From contig NW_020954599.1 of the NCBI RefSeq assembly GCF_900497805.2, forward strand, positions 43,241,654-43,305,653: 64,000 nucleotides of DNA. Reading direction: 5' to 3'. The notes beneath the pieces were generated by a model, which had not been told where the DNA came from, did no database searches, and was given only the letters and a program-made list of their open reading frames with translations. Both the position numbers and the translations under genes were made by a program. Source of the stretch: Vombatus ursinus (lineage: Eukaryota > Chordata > Mammalia > Diprotodontia > Vombatidae). Of the stretch, positions 31,772-43,944 are shown one piece after another. Position 1 is the stretch's first letter, and each line of letters starts with the position of its first letter.

Positions 31772-31862
31772 TAAAGCTTTAAAGTTTACAAACATTGTGC
31801 ATTTGATTTTCACAAGAAAACTTTGAGGACAGTGCTATTACTACCATGATAGCCATTGTTCT
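31772..31862 (-). mobile_element. CORE-SINE 3' portion, antisense
   Basis: 'ctttaaagtttacaaacatt', 'gattttcacaagaaaacttt' and 'cagtgctattactaccat' match the reversed 3' end of THER1/MIR. Confidence 0.6.
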
Positions 31863-32660
31863 ACAGCACTTCTATAATTTTACTAAATGATATATAAATT
31901 CAAGAAAAAAAGAAAACACAGAAAGTAAATTTCTCATCTTTGCTTTACTACAATTTTGTCCTTAAGGGATGGAAACCTATGTGTGATTTATATGCAAAAT
32001 CTTCTTTCCAAAAAATAATGAAGTAGAGTAGCATCTAAACAAAAATGTCACTGTGTTCTGTTGGGAGATTATTTTAGCTCATCAAAGAATACTTCAGTAG
32101 AGATGATATACCAATTGCATGGCTAGATCTTTTTATTTAGCATCTCCTCTCAGGAGGAAAAAAACACTTAGCATTTTATCATTTTTGTGTTTGTCTTTGT
32201 AATATCCTTGAGTGAAAATGAGTGTCGCATTTGAGGATATAACCAAACTCTACTGTCTCCCTGTGCAAGAGTGTTTCTATTAGAATCACAATTTTGTCAG
32301 GGTAATTCATATGGTTAAAAAAATGGTGCTTTTTGGTGGGGCCAGAAATATACTTTCTGTATAATAATAGGACATACATATGTACTTTCAACAGTACTTT
32401 TTGGACATCAGTAACAATATAAACTATCAAGAATGAAATGTAAAAGAGAGTTTGTTTTTTCAGTTGTAGAATCAGAAATATATAAATATGCCTTTGGATT
32501 GACTTTTTTCCATGACCTTTAAAGTCACAATACATCTCTGAGAAAACTTGCAGCTATTAAGACTAAGTATCATTACATAATAGGTAAATGGCAAAAGGAT
32601 ATTAAGAGTTTTTAGAAGAAGTAAAGCAACTTACCATGTTAGCAGACAAAAGTGGGGGAG
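31863..32660. other. Unannotated sequence
   Basis: No element recognised. A 118-codon minus-strand open stretch (32179-32535) has no domain and lies in T-rich DNA. No coding signal. Confidence 0.5.
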
Positions 32661-32674
32661 GGGGAGTAGGGGGA

Positions 32675-32855
32675 AGATACTCCAAACCACTAATAATAAG
32701 AAAAATACAAGTTAAAACAACTCTGAGGTTTCAAATCACGTCTATTAAATTGACAAATATAAGAAAAGATGAAAATAATTAATGTTCGATAGGCTATAGA
32801 AGAACAAATAAACTAATACATTACTGATCTAACATGGGGTAAAACCTGTGCAAAA
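32675..32855 (+). mobile_element. L1 ORF2 3' fragment
   Basis: 'ccaaaccactaataataaga' and 'aaacaactctgaggtttcaa' match the ORF2 stretch just before the H-C-W-W-S motif. Short and old. Bases about 32865-32935 may be a sliver of L2. Confidence 0.6.
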
Positions 32856-33025
32856 GCACAGTGTTGAGAGATGTAATGTCAAGTATGAGGAGGAGTAAAT
32901 AGGTCAATTAGCCTATTCTGTAGAGTAAATCAAAGATCTGTCACATATATAGTATAATTGAATTTCTGCTAGACTAGAATCTCTCATGATATAGCTTTGA
33001 GGACAAGAGAAAGAGATGTCTATAT

Positions 33026-33225
33026 CATAGATGCCAAATTTTTGGCTCTGCCTTCCAATGTGGCTACAAAACTTCTGAGTGCATTGGCACTAGATTAAAA
33101 CATATTTGGGAAATATTTAACAAAATAAATAAAAATACAGTGCAACATGGATAAAGTTAATTTTTGCTTCTCTAAGTCAATATGTGTCAAGTAGGAATAT
33201 TTTTTATTTGAGTTTGACACCAGTG
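33026..33225. mobile_element. hAT-type MITE, complete, 200 bp
   Basis: The ends are inverted repeats: CATAGATGCCAAA at the left, and the reverse of the right end reads CACTGGTGTCAAA. The 8-bp flanks are gtctatat (33018-33025) and gtctagat (33226-33233), the duplication length of hAT transposons. There is no coding capacity, so it was moved by a transposase in trans. Internal sequence ('ctgccttccaatgtggcta') matches a family I recall from mammals. Confidence 0.75.
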
Positions 33226-33399
33226 GTCTAGATAATGATTATTAATTATATTCAGAACTCGTTGAATGATAAGAACAAAAGAAACAACCAGTGTCAGATT
33301 GATAGAAAAATAGGCTAAATTTAGTGAGATAAAATTTGATAGTAGAGTCCAATAATATTCAAATTTTGTAGACTATTCTGAAGACTTATATAATGAATT

Positions 33400-33840
33400 C
33401 TTATCAGCCCATAACCATTCAGTAAAAGCCTACTATGTGCCAGTCATTGTGCTAAGCACTGAATATACAAAGAAAAGTAAAAGACAAAATCTATTATCAA
33501 GGAGTTCACAGTCTAGTGGGAAAGACAACATGAAAACAACTCTTATAATGACAAGCAACTAGGAAAGGCTTCTTTTAGAAGGTGGGATTTTATCTGGGAT
33601 TTAAAGGAAGATGAGTACACCAGGAATAAGAGGAAGAATATTCCAGGCATAAAAGAGAGCTGATGGAAATATCTGAAGTCTTAAGATGCAATGTTTTGTT
33701 TGAGGAATAGCAAGAAGACAAGTATCACTGGATCGTATAGTATGTGGTGTAAAATAAAAGGAAATTAAGAGGTGGGGAGAGGAAGCAAGTAATGAAAGAC
33801 TTTTAATTCAAAATAATGGATTTTATTTTTAAGAATCTTT
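33400..33840 (-). mobile_element. L2 LINE 3' region, antisense
   Basis: 'actatgtgccagtcattgtg', 'aaggagttcacagtctagtg', 'aggtgggattttatctggga' and 'gaatattccaggcataaa' in reversed L2 order. Confidence 0.85.
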
Positions 33841-34077
33841 AAGAAGGTACTTAAAAGGTATCACACATGGTAAGCTCCAAATACTATCACAAGTATATGA
33901 AACTGACTGTATCTTAATGAACAATTATTGGTTACTGGTAATGGATGTATAAAAATGATGTTTGTGAAGCCATGTTTGGTTAGAGTAAAGACCTAGTATC
34001 AAATTATCAACAACAAATTAGAAGAATAAGAAGATACAGCACATTTACAAACAGCTCTAATGCAATTCTTATTTTTT

Positions 34078-34327
34078 AAATTGTTGTTTAATCATTTTTC
34101 AGTCATGTCCATTTCTTTGTGACCCCTTTTGAGATTAAAGACACTGGAGTGGTTTGCCATTTCCTTCTCCAGCTCATTTTATAGATGACGAAACTGAGGC
34201 AAACAGGGTTAAATCACTTGCCCAGGTTCACATAGCTAATAAGTGTCTGAGACTGGATTTGAATTCAGAAAGAAGAGTCTTCCTGGCTCAAGGTCCAGAA
34301 CTCTATCCACTACACCACCTAGCTACC
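34078..34327 (-). mobile_element. MAR1-type SINE, antisense, complete
   Basis: The RTE-like tail ('tttctttgtgacccctttt') comes first, then 'tggtttgccatttccttctc', the core 'aaactgaggcaaacagggtt', and the reversed tRNA-like head 'ctacaccacctagctacc'. These SINEs appear to use RTE machinery because of the shared tail. Confidence 0.88.
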
Positions 34328-35765
34328 ATTAAACAAATTATTATCTTTGAAAAACAAGAAATGGAAAAATGTAAAGAAACTTACTCTGACCATTTCATAC
34401 ATCAATACTTTGGTACATCTGTGACCTCACTGATATAGCTATTTCCTCTGTACATAGTAAACCTCATTTGTACCCTTTTCTCCTTTACCACTCATTCATA
34501 AGAGTGTGCACTCATAAATATTCCAAAAGGGGCCATCCTATGGAACTATCAACAAAGAATGGATAATCAATATCACTTATACCAGGGTATTCGCCATCAC
34601 TCACCCTCATAGCATGACCCTTCTATCGGCTTTTCTACTGATATTTCTCTATGATGACTTTTTATATTAATTTCTGCTCTAATATCAATTGATAATGTTA
34701 TAGCCTGCACATGACCACCACATGTCTCTTCAGTATTTTTTGTAACTTTGATGTTTAAACTCTCTGATATTTCATGACACAACCATATAACCTCACTGGA
34801 GGAAAATTGATATTAAGGAAATGAACCTTTGATTCAGTGATCTGATTGGAATGACTAAAATAGCTGCAAAATATCTCAAAAGCAATCCAGCCTGACCTGC
34901 TCTTATTTCAATTCTGTGCTCCATTCATTGCCCATATACAGTATTTATCTATGATGCATGTACTATTGTACCAATTCAATCAGATATATTTCTAACTGCA
35001 TATCAAAGTCTAGAGAATGCAATAGGAATTCTGTGTGTGTGTATTTGTGAAAAATATTGAGTAATTATGTATCTCATTTAAAAGCCTCTACAATAGTATA
35101 GGGATTTGTACACTCAGTACAGTGTTATCAGCAAACAAGAGCATCCAGAACCCTTTACCATCTGCAGAGAATTCCTTTTCAATTTGGACTCTGCACCATA
35201 ATTCTCTTTGACAGAGGCAGACACCATGAGAGAGTATACTTGCTACTCTTTTGTGCCTCAGTAGACCTACCTAATTAAAAAGTTGCTAAAGGATGTTCTC
35301 TCTCCTGCTACTTCTATCAAGGAATCATATATAGTTTTAATATATTAGTAGGAGACATTTTATTGAAGGCAGAATTTTGTTTTACAGAACAGAAAGTTTT
35401 AGAGTAAAAAAAAAAATCAGTAAGCATAGTGGCATCTGGTATTCTCCGCATCTTTCTGTCAATTGCATGACTATAAAAATATGTCTTGATATGTAATGTC
35501 ACTCACCTCTTCCCTTCTTATTTCTTTAATCAAAGATGCCCTTGCTAATGAATATGCTATTCTGATGAAGATTTTGTAAAAAGATGGGAAAGTAATGTGG
35601 AGGTAGAGATTATAAGAGTTAAGGCATCCAAGAAACTTTTACCACAGATTTTTAGAAGAGTCATTAACATGAATATTGAAGACTCTGAAGATCGTGGTAA
35701 AGGAGAAGCTGGAAAGGAAGAGTCATGTGCTCAAATCACAGAGAAGAATGTAGGAGAGTCATGAA
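34328..35765. other. Unannotated sequence
   Basis: About 1.4 kb without a recognised element. Part of it (about 34860-35260) gives the impression of a decayed non-LTR ORF in antisense, and 35530-35765 resembles internal L2-like sequence, but neither could be supported by motifs. Confidence 0.4.
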
Positions 35766-35769
35766 TCTA

Positions 35770-35912
35770 AGATTACAGATTTAATCTCTTATTTTATAAA
35801 TGATTAAACTGAAGCAACTTTTACAAGGTTATTTAGGTTGTTGGGAGCAGTGTTGGGCTTAATACCCAGATCCTCCCATCCAGTGATCTTTCCACTGTAC
35901 TACAATGTCCAC
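35770..35912 (-). mobile_element. MIR-type CORE-SINE, antisense
   Basis: 'ttattttataaatgattaaa', 'cttttacaaggttatttagg' and 'tgatctttccactgtactac' in reversed order. Diverged. Confidence 0.6.
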
Positions 35913-36873
35913 TGGACATTTGTAGGTGACAGTAACAAGAATCAAGAGAGTGGCCTAGTCAGTATAACTTTGAAAGTAGAGGTCATTAAGACATGGTAGC
36001 AAAGCAAGACTAGAAGTATTGATCCAAACAAAATACTGGACCTAAAATGCTGGAATAAATTCATTTGTGTGGAACAAAGTTCTGTACTTACTTCTACCGT
36101 CATGAAGGCAATGAGATATTCAATATATAATAAACAATCTGGGCTTCTGGAGCCAAGGTGGCAGAGTAAAAAGTAAAGTTGCTCTCACCCTCTCTTATTG
36201 ACCTCTGAAAGCCCAGAAAATATCCCCCAGGAAAAACCTTGGAACAGTTGAACCAGCAGAAAAGATAGAATGCAGCATTCTTATAGCCCACGAAGCTTGA
36301 GGGATTAACAGGAAAGGTTCTTCTCCCTCTGGGGGAAGGGGAGCAGTGCAGAATGGGAGGCATCCCAGCAAGCTAGTGAAAAGCCCCACCTCAGCATACC
36401 AGGTGGAGATCCTGGAGGGTGGTGGAGCAGGGAAGCACCAACACCAGGACCCCTAAGTACCTCAGTACAAGTAGGGGAGTCAGTGGAAACTAGCTCAAAA
36501 AACCATCATGTGCCATGGCATTCTCTGGCACCCAAGTCTCCCAGTGCCTCAGCAAAACTCTGGGAAGCACAACTCTAAGAGGTGAAGCTCCAGGCTGAGA
36601 GACATCCAGCACCAACAAAACATCCCTGGGCAAGGCCTGGGTGAGCAGGCACCAAAGAAAGGAGTGCAAGGCCTGGGTGAGCAGGCACCTTTTAGAGTCC
36701 AGACTCCCCACCCCTAACCCTAGAGCTCCAGTATTGCTGATTCCAGCCCAACACCAGGTAAGCTGCCAGAACCCTACAGCCTCAAACTGCCATGACCTGA
36801 GGCCCCAGCACACAAAGCCAGTAACCAGACCCCAGGCTCCCAGTACAAGGAGATTGGATCAACTGTAGACAAC

Positions 36874-37840
36874 ATGTCCTTAAAAATACAATTGGCCAAA
36901 TGGAAAAAAAAGTACACTGAAAAAAACGAACTCCTTAAAAATCATAATTGGCTGAATAGAAACATAGGCACAAAAACTCACTGAGGAAAACTCCTTAAAA
37001 AGCAAAATTGGCCAAAAGGAAAAGGAGGTACAAAATATAATAGAAGAAAACAATTCCTTAAAAATTAGAATGGGAGGGGCAGTTAGGTGGGGCAGTGGTT
37101 AGAGCTCTGGTCTCGGAGTCAGGAGGACCTGAGTTCAAATCTTGTCTGAAACACATAACACTTACTAGCTGTGTGACCCTGGGCAAGTCACTTAACCTCA
37201 ATTGCCTCACCAAAAAGCAAAAAAAAGAATTAGAATGGAGCAAGTGGAAGCTAATGACTCTATGAGACATCAAGAATCAGTCAAAAAGAAAAAAAAGAAT
37301 GAAAGAATTGATGAAAATGTAAAATACCTTATTCATAAAACAATTGACCTGGAAAATGGATCCAGGAGAGACAATTTAAAAATAATTGGTCTACCAGAAA
37401 ACCATTATGAAAACAAGAGTCTGGACAGCATCTTTCAAGAAATCATCAAGGAAAATTGCCCTGAGGTCATAGCACCAGAGGGTAAAATAGTCATCAGAAG
37501 AACCCACTAATCACCTCCTGAAAGAGATCCCAAATTAAAAAGGCCTAGGATTATAGTAGCCAAATTTGAAAATTAACAAGTCGAAGAGAAAATACTGCAA
37601 GCAGAAATAAACAATTTAAATATCATGAAACCACAGTCAGGATTACACAGGACCATATTCCAAAAGTCAAAGGAGCTTAGATTACAACCAAAGATCAACT
37701 ACCTAGCAAAAATGAATATAATCTTTCATGGGAGGAGATGGACATTCAATAAAATAGGGGACTTCCAAAAGTTCCTGATGAAAACACCAGCCCTCAACAG
37801 AAAATTTCATCTTCAAATACAAGAGTCAAGAGAGACATAA
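36874..37840 (+). pseudogene. L1 ORF1p remnant, interrupted by a SINE
   Basis: It encodes the remains of the L1 RNA-binding chaperone. Coiled-coil heptads built on repeated L-K-x-x-I/N-W/G units run from 36880 to 37070. A SINE follows (37074-37227). The frame resumes EQVEANDSMRHQESVKK, then the RRM region (GSRRDNLKIIGLPENHYENK ... LDSIFQEIIKENCPE) and a C-terminal domain ending with TAA at 37838-37840. The M-S-K-Q N-terminus of the half-L1 copies was not found. A TAA at 37508-37510 lies at the site shared with TGA stops elsewhere. Confidence 0.8.
37074..37227 (+). mobile_element. SINE1/WALLSI-type SINE inside L1 ORF1
   Basis: tRNA-derived SINE: 'gttaggtggggcagtggtta' head, B-box-like 'gagttcaaatcttgtc', 'agctgtgtgaccctgggcaa', 'cacttaacctcaattgcctc' and an A-rich tail. 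It has an 11-bp target-site duplication, aattagaatgg (37063-37073 and 37228-37238). It is better preserved than its host L1 and inserted later. Confidence 0.95.
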
Positions 37841-38136
37841 AAAGGTAAACAGGACAGAAAAAAAAAAACATTTTATTAATAAGGGCAAACTGTTTACATC
37901 CCTATAAAGGCAGATGACACATGTAACTCTTGAGAATTGTATTGTTATTACAGCATTTAAAAGGAGATATACATAGACAGAGTAGGTGGGTGTAAGTTGA
38001 CTCAGATGTAATGATAAATAAAATCTAATTAAATGGGTTAAATGGATCTAAGTAAGTGAATTAAGTGGATCTAATCAAGGAAATTGTAATGGGAGAAAAA
38101 GAAAGGAGGAGGCAGACAAGGGTAAATTACATTCCA

Positions 38137-38182
38137 AAAAAAAAACCAAAAAACAAAACAAAACAAAACACCAAAACCAATT
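38137..38182. repeat. A-rich simple repeat (AAAAC)n
   Basis: 'aaaacaaaacaaaacaaaac'-type run within the L1 inter-ORF region, absent from the matching place in half-L1 copies. Confidence 0.8.
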
Positions 38183-38473
38183 ACAGTAAAGGGAAAGAAG
38201 GGAGAAAGATGAGCATTTTTTAAACGTTATTCTCATTGGAGTTGGCTCAAGAAGGGGATAGCATCTAATATGCCTTATAGGCAGTAGGAAATGAAAGGTG
38301 AAAGAAAAGGGAGGAGGGATAAAAGGGGGGGACAAAGTAGTAAGGGTAAAATGGAGGAAAAGGGAGGGGGCTAAAAGAAGGCTGACTGAGGGAGGTGGTG
38401 GTCAAAAGCAAAACACTAGTGAGGAGGGAAAGGGAGAAAGGAGAAAGAAAAGCATAAACAGGGGGCAAATAGG

Positions 38474-41400
38474 ATGGAGAGAAAGATACAGATAGTAATC
38501 ATAATTGTGAATGTGAATGAGATGAACTCTCCCATAAAACAGAAGTGGATAATAGAATTGATTAAAAACCATAATCCTAGAATATGTTGTTTACAGGAAA
38601 TACATTTGAAACAAAGGGATACAAACAAGGTAAAGGTAAAAGGCTGGAGTAGAATATATTATGCTTTAGCTGAAGTTAAAAAAAAACAAAACAGAGGTAG
38701 CAATCCTGATCTCAGACAAAGCAAAAGCAAAAATAGATCTTTTTAGAAGAGATAAGGAAGGAAACTACATCCTGCTAAAAGGCACCATAGACAAGGAAGT
38801 AATATCATTGTTATAGGCATATAGGCACCAAGTAATATAGTATAATTCTTAGGGGAGAAGTTCAGGGGATACCAGGAAGAAACAGACAGCAAAATACTAG
38901 TGGGGACTTCAATCTCCTGCTCTCTGAATTAGATAAATATAAGCACAAAATAATCAAGAAAGAAGATAAGGAAGTGAATAGAATTTAAGAAAACTTAGAT
39001 ATGGTAAACCTCTGGAGAAAACAGAATGGGAATGGAAAGGAATATACTTTTAGTTCAGTAGCACATGATACTTACATGAAAAAAATGACCATTTACTGGG
39101 GCATAAAAACCTCACAATCTAATGAAGAAAGGCAGAAATATTAAAAGCATCCTTTTCAGATCACAATGCAATAAAATTATATGTAATAAAGGGCCATGAA
39201 AAGATTGACTAAAAATTAATTGGAAACTAAATAATCTAATCCTAAAGAATGAAAGGGTCAAAAAACAAATCATAGAAACAATCAATAAATTCATCAAAGA
39301 GAATGACAATAATAAGACATTGTGCCAAAACTTATGGGATGCAGCAAAAACAGTTCTTAGGGGATGTTTTATATCTCTAAATGCATACATGAATAAAATA
39401 GAGAAAGAAGAGATCAATGAATTTGGGATGCAACTAAAAAAAATCTAGAAAAAGAACAAATTAAAAATTCCCAATTAAATACCAAAATAAATATTGAAAA
39501 CCAAAGAAAGCATTAATAAAACTGAAAGCAAGAAAACTATTGAACTAGGAAATAAAACTAAGAGCTGATTTTATGAAAAAAATAATAAAATACATAAACC
39601 TTTCATTAATTTAGTTTTAAAAAGAATACCACATTACCAGTATCAAAAATGAAAATGGTGAATTCACCACCAATGAAGAGGAAATTAAAACAACAATTAG
39701 GAACTCTTTTGCCCAACTGCATGCCAATAAATTTGACAATCTTACTGAAATGAAGGAATATTTACAAAAATATAAATTGCTCAGATTAACACAAGAGGAA
39801 GTAAAATACTTAAAAAATCCCACCTCAGAAAAAGAAATTGAACAAGCCATCAATGAACTCCCTAGGAAAATATCTCCAGGGCCAGAAGGAATTACAAGAG
39901 AACTCTATCAAACCTCTAAAGAACAATTAATTCAAAAACTTATAAACTATTTGGGAAAACAGGTGAAGGAGTCTTGCTAAATTATTTTTATGATACAAAT
40001 ATGGTGCTGATACTTAAACCGAGAATAGTCAAAACAGAGAAAGAAAATTATAGACCAATTTCCCTAGTGAATATAGATGCAAAAGTTTTTACATAAAATA
40101 TTTGCAAATATACTACAGCAACTTATTATGAGAATAATACACTATGATCAGATAGTATTTATACCAGGCATCCAGGGCTGGTTCAATATTACAAAAACTA
40201 TCAGCATAATTGATCATATCAACAAAAAAACTAACAGAAAACACATGATCATCTCAATAAATCCAGAAAAAGCTTTTGACAAAATATAACACCATTCCTA
40301 TTCAAAACACTAAAGAGCATAGGAATAAATGGAGTCTTTCTAAAAATAATAAGTAGCATCTACCTTAAACCTTCAGCCAGCATTACATGTATTTGGGATA
40401 AACTAAAAGCATTTCCAATAAGATCAGGGATGAAACAAGGATATGCATTATCTCCCCTGTTGTTCTATATGGTACTAGAAACATCAGCTTTAGCAATAAG
40501 AGAAGAAAAATAAATTGAAGGTATTAGAATAGGCAAAGAAGAACCAAAGCTATCACTCTGCAGATGATATGATAATATACTTAGAGAATCCTAGAGAATC
40601 AAGTAAAAAACTACTTGAAGTAATAAACAACTTTAACAAAGTTGCAGGCTATAAAATAAATCCACATAATTATCAGCATTTCTATATATTACCAACAAAA
40701 CCCAGCAGCAAGAAATAGGAAGAGAATTCCATTTAAAATTACTGTAGACATCATAAAAATATTTAGGAGTCTACTGACTGAAACAAATACAGGAACTATA
40801 TGAACACAATTACAAAACACTTTTTACACAAATAAAGTCGGATCCAAATAATTGGAAAAACATCAGTTGCTCATGAATAATATAATAAAAATGATAATTC
40901 TACCTAAGTTAATTTACTTATTCAGTGCCATACCAAACTACCAAAAATTATTTTATAGAGGTAGAAAAAATAATAACAAGATTCCTTTGGAAGAAAAAAA
41001 GGTCCAGAATATCAAGGGAACTAATGAAAAGGAATGCTAGGAAAGGGGACCTAGCCATTTCAGACCTTAAATTGTATTATAAAGAAGCAATCATCAAAAC
41101 TACTTGGTACTGGCTAAGAAACAGAGTGGTGGATAAGTGGAATAAGTTAGATATGGAAGACACAGTAGTCATTGACTTTAGAAATCCACTGTTTAATAAA
41201 CCCAAAGACCCCAGCTTCTGGGATAAGAACTCACTAATTGACAAAAACTGCTGGGAAAACTAGAAAAGAATAGATCAGAAACTAGGCATAGACCAAAATC
41301 TTACACCATATACCAAAATATAGTCAAAATGGGTTCACAATTTAGATGTAAAGGCTGATACCATAAATAAACTGGGAGAGTAAGGAATATTGTATCTTTC

Positions 41401-42250
41401 AGATTTATGGAGAACAGAAGAACTTATGACCCAACAAAAGATAGAGAACATCATGAAATGCAAAATGGATAATTTTGATTACATTAAATTGAAAAAGTTT
41501 TTGCACAAACAAAGCCAATGCAACTAAAATAAGGAGGGAAGCAGAAAACTGGGAAAAAGTTTTTGCAACCAGTGTCTCTGATAAGGGCCTCATTTCTAAG
41601 ATACATAGAGAATTAAATCAAATTTATAAGAATGCAAGTCATTCCCCAATTGATAAATGGTCAAAGGATATGAACAGGCAATTTTCAGATGAAGAAATTA
41701 AAGCTATCTATAGTCATATGAAAAAATGCTTTTAATCATTACTGATTAGAGAAATACAAATTAAAGTGAGTCTGAGGTACCATATCACACCTATCAAATT
41801 GGCCAAAATGACAAAACAGGAAAATAATAAATATTGGAGAAGATGTGAGAAAACCGGAATACTGTTGCATTGTTGGTGGAGTTGTGAACTGATTCAACCA
41901 TTTTGGAGAGCAATTGGCAACCATGCCCAAAAGGCTATAAAAATGTGTATACCCTTTGATCCAGCAATAGCACTTCTAGGGCTGTATCCTAAAGAGATCA
42001 TATAAATGTACAAAAAATATTTATAGCAGCTCTTTCTGTGGTGGCAAACATTTGGAAATTGAGGGGATGCCTATTAATCTGGGAATGGCTGAACAAGTTG
42101 TAGTATATGAATGTAATGGAATTATTATGCTATGAGAAATGATGAGCAAGTGGACTTCAGAAAATCCTGGAAAGACTTGTGTGGATTGATGCTGAGCGAA
42201 GTGAGCAGAACCAGGAGAACATGGGAGGCAGTAACAGTCACATTGTGCAA
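38474..42250 (+). pseudogene. L1 ORF2 (endonuclease-reverse transcriptase) remnant
   Basis: It encodes the decayed L1 endonuclease/reverse transcriptase. The start MERKIQIVIIIVNVNEMNS matches the APE-type endonuclease N-terminus, and P-R-I-C-C-L-Q-E-I-H-L-K carries the catalytic Glu. The RT region shows [20 protein letters not shown] and [14 protein letters not shown] (40155-40289). The A-D-D of the catalytic box is at 40560-40568, but two bases before it appear lost, shifting the frame. The C-terminus includes RNRVVDKWNKLDM and HCWWSCELIQPFWRAIGNHA. Open pieces are under 115 codons; the end coordinate is approximate. Confidence 0.88.
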
Positions 42251-42954
42251 TGACTAACTTTATTAGACTTAGCTCTTCTCAGCAATGCAAGCATCTAAGA
42301 CATCTCCAAAAGTTTCTTGACGGAAATGCTATCCACTTCCAGAGAAAGAATTATGGAGTTTGAATGCAGATTGAAGCATACTATTTGCTCTTTTTTTTCT
42401 TCTGTTTTGTTTTGCTTCTTCTTTTTGTGGTTCCTCCTAGTGGTTCTAATTTTTCTTCACCTTTACAACATGACTAATGTGAAAATATATTTAATAGGAA
42501 TGTACATGTAGAGCCTATATCAGATTGTGTACTCTCTTGAGAAGGGGGGTAGGATGGGAGGGGGATAAAATTTAAAGCTTACAACCTTATGGAAGTGATT
42601 GTTGAAAACTAAAAATAAATTTATTAATTAAAAGTAAGACCTGAATTAGATAATATAAACAATCTGGATATTTTCATTCTCAGTGTTAAAATTAATATCA
42701 CTTTCATTGCTGATTCTATTTCAGTTGTGAAATCTCGCCATGGGGATGAAAATCATATTCTCATCAATTTAACTAGTGAAATATAATGACCAGTGCTCCA
42801 ATGAAGATTTAAAGTGTTTCGAATAAATTTTATTGACAATTACATTACATCTTCACTTTTTAACATATTACTTTTCTTTGGAAATTCAACAAAAAAAATT
42901 TGTTTCTTTATGTTTCCTCATTTTTGAGCCAATTCCATCGTTCTGTTTTAGAAC

Positions 42955-43446
42955 TAGCACCTGTGGTATGAGGGCTTGTTGAACCCTTTTCAGGGCTGCT
43001 CATCTACTTTGGTGTTCACCTTCACTAAGTTCTCATCTGCCACACCCCAATAAAACAATCTCAGCAGACAGGCTACAACAGGTTGAAGATAACTGACAGG
43101 CCTCAAACCCATTGGTGAGTTAGGGGGATGTCTTCTCCAAGCAGGTGAAGACTTCCCTTGGTAGAATTGGTGGATGAGAACAATTCTTCTAATGGCCAAG
43201 AAGGAAGCAGAGGCAGGCTCTGTGGAGCAATTAGAACTTGGTCAGACATTGAAGATGCCAAGTCTACCGCATACCAGGCCATCGCCTGACTGTTATCTTT
43301 CCAGTGGACTTTGATGACTCTGGAAGAGAGAATGAGGCTGATGACTTTGTGCTACTCTGCTTCACTTTAATCCAATACATGACAGAGTCAAGACATCACC
43401 ATGTTATATCATTGGCCTATTTCAAAACAAAGGACAAACAAAAGTT
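42955..43446 (+). mobile_element. Marsupial interspersed repeat, possible RTE-class 3' end
   Basis: It contains 'caatctcagcagacaggcta', 'aactgacaggcctcaaaccc', 'accaggccatcgcctgactg', 'ggactttgatgactctggaa' and the end 'aaaacaaaggacaaacaaaa'. I recall this sequence as a common marsupial repeat with a CAA-type tail. The class is uncertain: RTE-like tail, no ORF motif seen. Confidence 0.5.
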
Positions 43447-43487
43447 TTCAGGTTACACGGAAGGTTCTCCAGGTCACATGGAGGCAT

Positions 43488-43510
43488 ACGTGTATGTATG
43501 TATGTATGTT

Positions 43511-43547
<37 letters not shown>
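43488..43547. repeat. (TATG)n/(TA)n microsatellite
   Basis: 'gtatgtatgtatgtttgtat' followed by about 17 TA units. Confidence 0.95.
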
Positions 43548-43550
<3 letters not shown>

Positions 43551-43619
43551 CCATGCAAGTTTAGACTCACTGAAATCTGTTCAAAGTCTCAAGGTTAAGA
43601 ATTTCTGTTATAGATTATT

Positions 43620-43880
43620 TGACCTGGAAGGGATCATAGAAATTATTTATTTAACTCCTTTTCAATGATTAAGACACCAAGGCCAAGAAGATTTATGTGA
43701 ATTTCATTAGAATATAACAGTCTTGAGAGCAGTGATTCTTTCCTTCTTTGCATTAGTATATTAAATACCTAGTACAACCCACCAGCATATAATAAGTGTT
43801 TAACAAATGTTCATTGATTGATGAAGATCACACAACAGAGCTGGAAGTGCAGACCTGACTCCTAGTTCTCTATTCTTTAC
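43620..43880 (-). mobile_element. CORE-SINE, antisense, split by an L2 tail
   Basis: 'cctggaagggatcatagaaa' (43623-43642) and 'gatcacacaacagagctgga' (43827-43846) are consecutive parts of a reversed MIR-type SINE. They are separated by the L2-like tail at 43705-43822. Confidence 0.5.
43705..43822 (+). mobile_element. L2 LINE 3' end within a SINE
   Basis: 'ttagaatataacagtcttga', 'ttaaatacctagtacaaccc' and 'gtttaacaaatgttcattga' are a sense L2 3' end. Confidence 0.65.
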
Positions 43881-43944
43881 AATTAAAAACTCAATGTGAA
43901 TTTTATCCAGTAGGCTTTAATTAGTTCATGCTGATATACATACA

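Larger units (their letters stand above)
36143..42633 (+). mobile_element. Near full-length LINE-1 with ORF1 and ORF2
   Basis: It starts at 'gcttctggagccaaggtggc', close to a complete 5' end. The 5' untranslated region (36143-36873), ORF1, a purine-rich inter-ORF region (37841-38473), ORF2 and a 3' end ('gattgttgaaaactaaaaat') follow in order. The 13-bp sequence ataaacaatctgg occurs at 36130-36142 and 42655-42667. About 20 bp separate the A-rich tail from the right copy. A SINE lies inside ORF1. Many stops and frameshifts show it is long dead. Confidence 0.95.

Noticed and set aside
32179-32535. 118-codon minus-strand open frame
   Set aside because: No domain, no homologous copy in the window, and no exon features. 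Left as unannotated DNA.
36490-36868. Open frames of 75-107 codons on both strands
   Set aside because: Located in the 5' untranslated region of the L1 at 36143; no ORF1 or ORF2 motif.
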